A stretch of DNA of 64,000 nt from CAYQQU01 sp964419545 (GTDB lineage: Bacteria > Bacteroidota > Bacteroidia > Chitinophagales > Saprospiraceae), in NCBI GenBank assembly GCA_964419545.1, contig CAYQQU010000024.1:1-64000 (forward strand), in the 5' to 3' direction. The notes beneath the pieces were generated by a model, which searched no databases, was not told the DNA's origin, and was given only the letters and a program-made list of their open reading frames with translations. Position numbers and translations under genes: made by a program. Position 1 is the stretch's first letter, and every line of letters starts with the position of its first letter. Shown in pieces: positions 59,967-64,000 of this stretch.

Positions 59967-61130
59967 ATGACTTCCGCTAATTCAAAATACGACATTGCGA
60001 TTGTCGGGGCCGGTATTGTCGGGCTTTCCCTGGCCTACGAAGCAGCCCGGCAGGGACTCCGGGTGGTGCTGTTCGAACGCCAGGCGCGGCCGCAGGGCGC
60101 CACGATCCGCAATTTCGGCATGGTATGGCCCATCGGGCAGCCGCCACGCACCATCGAGCGGGCGCTGCGCTCGCGCGAGGTCTGGCTGGAGCTGGCGCAA
60201 AAAGCAGGCTTCTGGGCGCAGCCCTGGGGGTCGCTCCACCTCGCTTACCACGAAGACGAGTTGCACGTCCTGGAAGAATTTAAACAGACAACCCGTCACT
60301 ACCCCTATCAGGTTGAAATACTGACCCCCGAAGACACCCTCTCGCGCAGCCGCGCCGTAAACCCTATCGGGCTCGAAGGGGCGCTGTTCAGCGCTACCGA
60401 AGTCAATATCGACCCGCGGGAAGCTGCCAACGCCCTGCACCGGTACCTGCGGGAAGCTCTGGAGGTTACGATTGAATACAACACGGCGATTACCCAGGTG
60501 AGCTCCCCCCGTCTGTACGACGGCCGAAAAGAATGGTCGGCCGAGCGGATCTTCATCTGCACGGGCTCGGACTTCGAAACGCTCTATCCCGAAATATTCG
60601 ACCAAAGCGGCATGATAAAATGCAAGCTGCAAATGATGCGCACCGTTCCCCAGCCCAAAAACTGGGAACTCGGCCCCAACCTGGCGGCCGGCCTCACCCT
60701 GCAGCACTACCGCTCTTTTGCCCATTGCGAAAGCCTGGCGCTGCTGAAAAGGCGCATCGCCCGGGAAATGGCCGATTACAACCGCTGGGGAATTCACGTG
60801 ATGATGTCCCAGACCCGCCAGGGGGAACTCACCATCGGCGACAGCCACGAGTACGGCTCCGATCCGAGTCCTTTCGACAAAAGTTCGGTCAACGAGCTCA
60901 TCCTGCGCTACCTGCGCAAGTTCGTCAACGTGCCGTCTCTGGAAATCGCCGAAACCTGGAACGGCGTCTACGCCAAATTGCCCGACCAAACGGAATTCAT
61001 CACCCAGCCCGAGCCCGGCGTGACGATCGTCAACGGCCTGGGCGGAGCCGGCATGACCCTTTCCTTCGGGCTGGCCCAGGAGGTGCTCGCCGAACGTCAC
61101 TCCGTACCCCGGCGAGCCATGCCCGGCTGA
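59967..61130 (+). CDS. TIGR03364-type FAD-dependent oxidoreductase of phosphonate metabolism
   Basis: A 387-aa DAO-family flavoenzyme. The FAD-binding GxGxxG is AIVGAGIVGLSLAYEAARQG (about 11-30), followed by LFERQARPQGATIRNFGMVW; the NFGMVWP block is characteristic of the TIGR03364 group. The C-terminus contains NGLGGAGMTLSFGLAQEV. This group is syntenically tied to phosphonatase-like enzymes and phosphonate genes and is thought to oxidise aminoethylphosphonate or its N-alkyl derivatives to phosphonoacetaldehyde. It opens the plus-strand operon, diverging from the XRE-cupin regulator across a 362-base region. Substrate is inferred. Confidence 0.86.
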   Translation: MTSANSKYDIAIVGAGIVGLSLAYEAARQGLRVVLFERQARPQGATIRNFGMVWPIGQPPRTIERALRSREVWLELAQKAGFWAQPWGSLHLAYHEDELHVLEEFKQTTRHYPYQVEILTPEDTLSRSRAVNPIGLEGALFSATEVNIDPREAANALHRYLREALEVTIEYNTAITQVSSPRLYDGRKEWSAERIFICTGSDFETLYPEIFDQSGMIKCKLQMMRTVPQPKNWELGPNLAAGLTLQHYRSFAHCESLALLKRRIAREMADYNRWGIHVMMSQTRQGELTIGDSHEYGSDPSPFDKSSVNELILRYLRKFVNVPSLEIAETWNGVYAKLPDQTEFITQPEPGVTIVNGLGGAGMTLSFGLAQEVLAERHSVPRRAMPG

Positions 61131-61210
61131 ACGCGGCCGCAATGAATTCATGGAGAACTCTCGGAGGATGGCGCCCCCAGCGAATGTCCAAACTCGAAAT
61201 ACGCACCGCT

Positions 61211-62005
61211 ATGCCCTCGGTCATCATGCGCTTTTTTTTCCTTTTTTTCACCTCATTCCTCCCGGCGCTCCCGGCCGCGGCCCAGACGCCGCTATCCAAC
61301 GCGCACGCCCATAACGACTACCGGCACGACCGGCCGCTCTTCGACGCGCTGGCCCACGGGTTCACCAGTGTGGAAGCCGATATTCACCTGATTAGGGGAG
61401 AATTGTACGTCGCTCACGACCGGCCGTTGTTTCCTTCCAAAAAACGAACCTTGCGGCGGCTGTACCTCGATCCGCTACAAAAACATATCGAAGCCAACGG
61501 AGGCGCCGTCTATCCGGGATACGACAGCCCCTTCTATCTGATGATCGATTTTAAGACCGAAGGAGAAGCAACCTACGCCGTGCTGAAAGAACAACTGGCC
61601 GACTACGAAGCCTGGCTGTCCGGCCCCCGCCGGGAAGGCCCGGTACGGATCTTCATTTCGGGCAATCGCCCGGTGGCGACCATTGCAGCGGATGGCGGCT
61701 GGCCCGCGGGCGTCGACGGGCGGCCCGCCGATCTGGAAGCCGATTTCCAGGCGGCTCTGATGCCCGTGGTCAGCGACCATTTCGGCAATCACCTGAGCTG
61801 GGACGGCGCCGGGGAGCCCGACGCCGCCGAGGTCGACGCATTACAGGCCTGGATCGATACAGCTCACAACAAAGGCATGAAAGTGCGCCTGTGGGCGACG
61901 CCCGAAACGGAAAATGCCTGGGCTTTGCTGCAAGCCGTCGGCGTAGACCTCCTCAATACGGATGACCTGGACCGGCTCCGCAATTTTCTGATTCAGAAAA
62001 AATAA
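61211..62005 (+). CDS. Exported GDPD/PI-PLC-like phosphodiesterase
   Basis: A 264-aa exported protein. After the signal peptide (MRFFFLFFTSFLPALPAAAQ) comes LSNAHAHNDYRHDRPLFDAL, then GFTSVEADIHLIRGELYVAH, carrying the His/Glu/Asp set of the GDPD/PI-PLC-like TIM barrel. Later blocks are YLMIDFKTEGEATYAVL and KVRLWATPETENAWALL, ending with VDLLNTDDLDRL. These enzymes hydrolyse phosphodiesters such as glycerophosphodiesters. Several in-frame starts exist (61142, 61184, 61211, 61226); 61211 or 61226 place the signal peptide at the N-terminus. It is inserted between the oxidoreductase and the PLP enzyme, so it may release a phosphonate or phosphate head group from a lipid. That link is inference. 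Confidence 0.8.
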   Translation: MPSVIMRFFFLFFTSFLPALPAAAQTPLSNAHAHNDYRHDRPLFDALAHGFTSVEADIHLIRGELYVAHDRPLFPSKKRTLRRLYLDPLQKHIEANGGAVYPGYDSPFYLMIDFKTEGEATYAVLKEQLADYEAWLSGPRREGPVRIFISGNRPVATIAADGGWPAGVDGRPADLEADFQAALMPVVSDHFGNHLSWDGAGEPDAAEVDALQAWIDTAHNKGMKVRLWATPETENAWALLQAVGVDLLNTDDLDRLRNFLIQKK

Positions 62006-62049
62006 TCCTTCGCTTTTTCTTTTTCAAACGCCCTTCATTCTCCATTCCT

Positions 62050-63399
62050 ATGCAACCGAAAACCTACGTTCAGCAAGGCGATACCAACACCACCGACCAA
62101 CGACGCCAATTCGGCGAACAACACCCTCCCGCTACCCGGCAATTACTGGCCGACGACGCCCGGTACTTTTTGCACCAGGCCCTGTCTACGCCGGTGATGA
62201 ACGCCCTGAGCCGCACGGAGGGCGCATACATCTACGATCTGGAAGGGCGTCGCTATCTCGACCTGCACGGCAACGGCGTCCATAATGTCGGTTTCAGCAA
62301 TGCCGAAGTGCTGGAGGCGGTGCGGCGCCAACTCGACGAACAACTGGCCTTTACGCCGCGTCGCTATACCAACCGCCCGGCCGTCGATTTCGCCCGGCGC
62401 CTGGTGGAAGCCGCACCGCCGGAACTCACGCGCGTACTGTTCTGCCCGGGCGGCTCGGAAGCCGTAGAGATGGCCGTCATCCTCGCCAAGCAGGTCACGG
62501 GCAAGTGGAAGACCATTTCTTTCTGGGACAACTACCACGGCGCCACCTACCAGGCCGCCACCATCGGCGGCACCGAACATTTTATGGTCGGCCAGGGCCC
62601 CATGGTGCCCGGCGCTTTCCACGTCGAATTCCCCAATTATTACCGCAACCCCTGGGGCCTCGCCGACAAAGCAGCCATCGACGAACAGTACCTGCGCCAG
62701 ATCGAAGTGGTGGCGCAGCGCCATCCCGACCTGGCCTGCATCATGGGCACCACCATCACCTCCACGCCGGTGGTCCCGACGGCGCGCTACTGGGAAGGCG
62801 TAGCGGAGATCTGCCGGCGGCACGACGCGCTGCTGATTTTCGACGAGATCGTCTGCGGCCTCGGACGCACCGGCAAGCTCTTTGCCTGCGAACACTACCT
62901 CACCCCCGACGTGCTCGTACTCGGCAAGTCGCTCGGCGGCGGTGTATTGCCCCTCGCCGGCATCCTGACCCGCGAGGCTTACAACACCTTGGGGCACCGC
63001 TCTATCGGCCATTTCACCCACGAAAAAAGCCCCGTCGCGGCGGCAGCCGGCCTGGCTACCCTCGATTACCTGGAAGCCCACCGGATAGTGGATAAGGCCG
63101 CTGCGGTCGGCGAATACTTCAGGGATCAACTGCTGGCCTTACAAGCCACCTACCCGCTGATCGGCCACGTAGAAGGGCGCGGCCTGCTGCTGTCGGTCGA
63201 CCTGGTGACCGATCGCCAAACAAAAGCCCGCGCCTACGACGCCGCCAACCGGATTTTGTACTTTTGCCTGGAACGGGGCCTCTCGTTCAAGCTTATCGAC
63301 GGCAACGTGCTGACGTTTCGCCCGGCGCTCATCATCGGAAAAGACGAAGTCGATTTCGTCATCGACACCCTGCGCGCCGCCCTGGAATCGCTCGGCTGA
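62050..63399 (+). CDS. Class III PLP-dependent enzyme, PbfA-like (aminophosphonate ammonia-lyase/aminotransferase)
   Basis: A 449-aa fold-type I PLP enzyme of the class III aminotransferase family. It has YLDLHGNGVHNVGFSNAEVL near the N-terminus, CPGGSEAVEMA for phosphate binding, LIFDEIVCGLGRTGKLF with the cofactor-binding Asp at 265, and the Schiff-base Lys at about 293 (LVLGKSLGGG). With a phosphonatase-like HAD enzyme and a TIGR03364 oxidoreductase in the same cluster, the best candidate is PbfA, the (R)-1-hydroxy-2-aminoethylphosphonate ammonia-lyase, which yields phosphonoacetaldehyde. An ordinary omega-aminotransferase using aminoethylphosphonate cannot be excluded. No PhnW gene is visible in the window. 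Confidence 0.8.
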   Translation: MQPKTYVQQGDTNTTDQRRQFGEQHPPATRQLLADDARYFLHQALSTPVMNALSRTEGAYIYDLEGRRYLDLHGNGVHNVGFSNAEVLEAVRRQLDEQLAFTPRRYTNRPAVDFARRLVEAAPPELTRVLFCPGGSEAVEMAVILAKQVTGKWKTISFWDNYHGATYQAATIGGTEHFMVGQGPMVPGAFHVEFPNYYRNPWGLADKAAIDEQYLRQIEVVAQRHPDLACIMGTTITSTPVVPTARYWEGVAEICRRHDALLIFDEIVCGLGRTGKLFACEHYLTPDVLVLGKSLGGGVLPLAGILTREAYNTLGHRSIGHFTHEKSPVAAAAGLATLDYLEAHRIVDKAAAVGEYFRDQLLALQATYPLIGHVEGRGLLLSVDLVTDRQTKARAYDAANRILYFCLERGLSFKLIDGNVLTFRPALIIGKDEVDFVIDTLRAALESLG

Positions 63400-63480
63400 T
63401 TGCATTCGACCAAAACCATCCGCGGGGGGCAGCCGTTTTAATGCTGGACCCATAGCGGGTTCGCTTATAAAAACGCGGCT

Positions 63481-63966
63481 ATGACTGAGGAAATCGAGCG
63501 CAAATTTTTGCTGGAGCGCGTGCCCGCGCACCTGTCGCCGGACGAAGCCCGCACCATCGAACAGGGTTACCTGGCGCTGGAAGCAGAGGGCCAGGAAGTC
63601 CGCCTGCGCCGAAGTCCCGGCCGCTTCTGGCTGACGGTAAAAACGACCGGCGAACTGGAACGGCAGGAATACGAAACCGAACTCACCGAGGAACAGTTTC
63701 TGACCCTCTGGCCCGCCACTGCCGGCCGCCGCCTGCAAAAAAAGCGCTACCTGATGACCATCGACGGCTACCAGGCGGAGATCGACCAATATATCGCACC
63801 GCTGCAGGGCCTGGTAGTGGCGGAGATCGAATTTCCGACCGTCGCCGCCGCGCAGGCTTTTCGCCCGCCCGAATGGCTGGGCCGCGAGGTGACCCACCTC
63901 AGCTTCCTGAAAAACCGCAACCTGCTTCAGTTTGACCAGCTCGAATCGCTAATGAACCTGCTATGA
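63481..63966 (+). CDS. CYTH-domain protein (triphosphate tunnel metalloenzyme)
   Basis: A 161-aa CYTH protein. The defining ExExK motif is EIERK at residues 4-8, followed by basic strands typical of the tunnel (EVRLRRSPGRFWLTVK, KKRYLMTIDGYQAEID, VVAEIEFPTVAAAQAF). These enzymes hydrolyse tripolyphosphate or nucleoside triphosphates, or act as adenylate cyclases in class IV; length and context favour a triphosphatase. Its stop overlaps an ATG by four bases, so a coupled gene follows. Confidence 0.88.
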   Translation: MTEEIERKFLLERVPAHLSPDEARTIEQGYLALEAEGQEVRLRRSPGRFWLTVKTTGELERQEYETELTEEQFLTLWPATAGRRLQKKRYLMTIDGYQAEIDQYIAPLQGLVVAEIEFPTVAAAQAFRPPEWLGREVTHLSFLKNRNLLQFDQLESLMNLL

Positions 63967-64000
63967 ATTTTCCGGAAACTACGAGCGGCGACGTCCGGCC
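63963..64000 (+). CDS. Start of a further gene, cut by the window edge
   Basis: An ATG at 63963 overlaps the CYTH stop (ATGA) and stays open for the remaining 12 codons (MNFPETTSGDVR). CYTH genes are often followed by a CHAD-domain or related gene, but too little is present to identify it. Confidence 0.35.
   Translation, partial: MNFPETTSGDVR

Noticed and set aside
60533..61210. A 5' extension of the GDPD-like gene through the oxidoreductase
   Set aside because: The frame is open only because of GC content; it overlaps a clear FAD enzyme in another frame, and the signal peptide begins at 61211 or 61226.

Overview
The window is a 64 kb, GC-rich stretch of a Bacteroidota chromosome. Evidence for the phylum: a SusC/SusD pair, a moxR-Bat aerotolerance operon, many lipoproteins, an NrtR/AraR-type Nudix regulator, almost no Shine-Dalgarno sequences, and promoters of the Bacteroidota form TTG-N(about 20)-TAnnTTTG. 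The high GC together with several CRTAC1-type FG-GAP proteins suggests the Saprospiria/Lewinella group; that placement is inference. No rRNA, tRNA, CRISPR array or complete insertion sequence was seen.

Region 1 (about 0.7-29.7 kb, minus strand) is a large polysaccharide-utilisation locus. It reads, in transcription order, Nudix/AraR-like regulator, SusC, SusD, three giant CRTAC1-type FG-GAP/ASPIC-UnbV proteins with a small lipoprotein, three GH127 (DUF1680) beta-L-arabinofuranosidase-like enzymes, aldose 1-epimerase, a GH2 enzyme and a small helical protein. The likely target is an L-arabinofuranose-containing plant or algal glycan, with arabinose as the signal read by the regulator.

Region 2 (30-32.2 kb) holds an ECF-type sigma factor, a cluster of REP-like palindromes and a lower-GC beta-propeller-like gene whose C-terminus runs into one of the palindromes. 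Region 3 (32.4-37.5 kb, plus strand) is housekeeping: pheT, a coiled-coil protein, zapA, rny. Region 4 (37.5-46.3 kb, minus strand) is the moxR-DUF58-batG/A/B/C/D operon, with a mobile-looking palindromic element between batC and batD. Region 5 (46.3-57.9 kb, minus strand) holds lptB with two small lipoproteins, a PorT-type barrel, a LysM glucosaminidase, an acyl-CoA dehydrogenase, a two-gene cyclic-nucleotide-type module (cNBD-AlbA_2 protein plus HD-like/PycTM membrane protein), and an RND efflux pump with its adaptor.

Region 6 (58.2-64 kb) is a phosphonate-catabolism island. A phosphonatase-like HAD enzyme and an XRE-cupin regulator diverge from a TIGR03364-type FAD oxidoreductase, a GDPD-like phosphodiesterase and a class III PLP enzyme resembling PbfA; a CYTH protein follows.

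The most interesting points are the cNBD-AlbA_2 / degenerate-HD-PycTM pair at 51.4-53.5 kb, which looks like a Pycsar-type effector arm without an adjacent cyclase; the PUL combining three GH127 enzymes, three CRTAC1 proteins and an AraR-like regulator; and a set of repeat elements (long imperfect palindromes, heptamer arrays, G-quadruplex-forming CACACC arrays, REP-like hairpins) that repeatedly occupy spacers inside operons.
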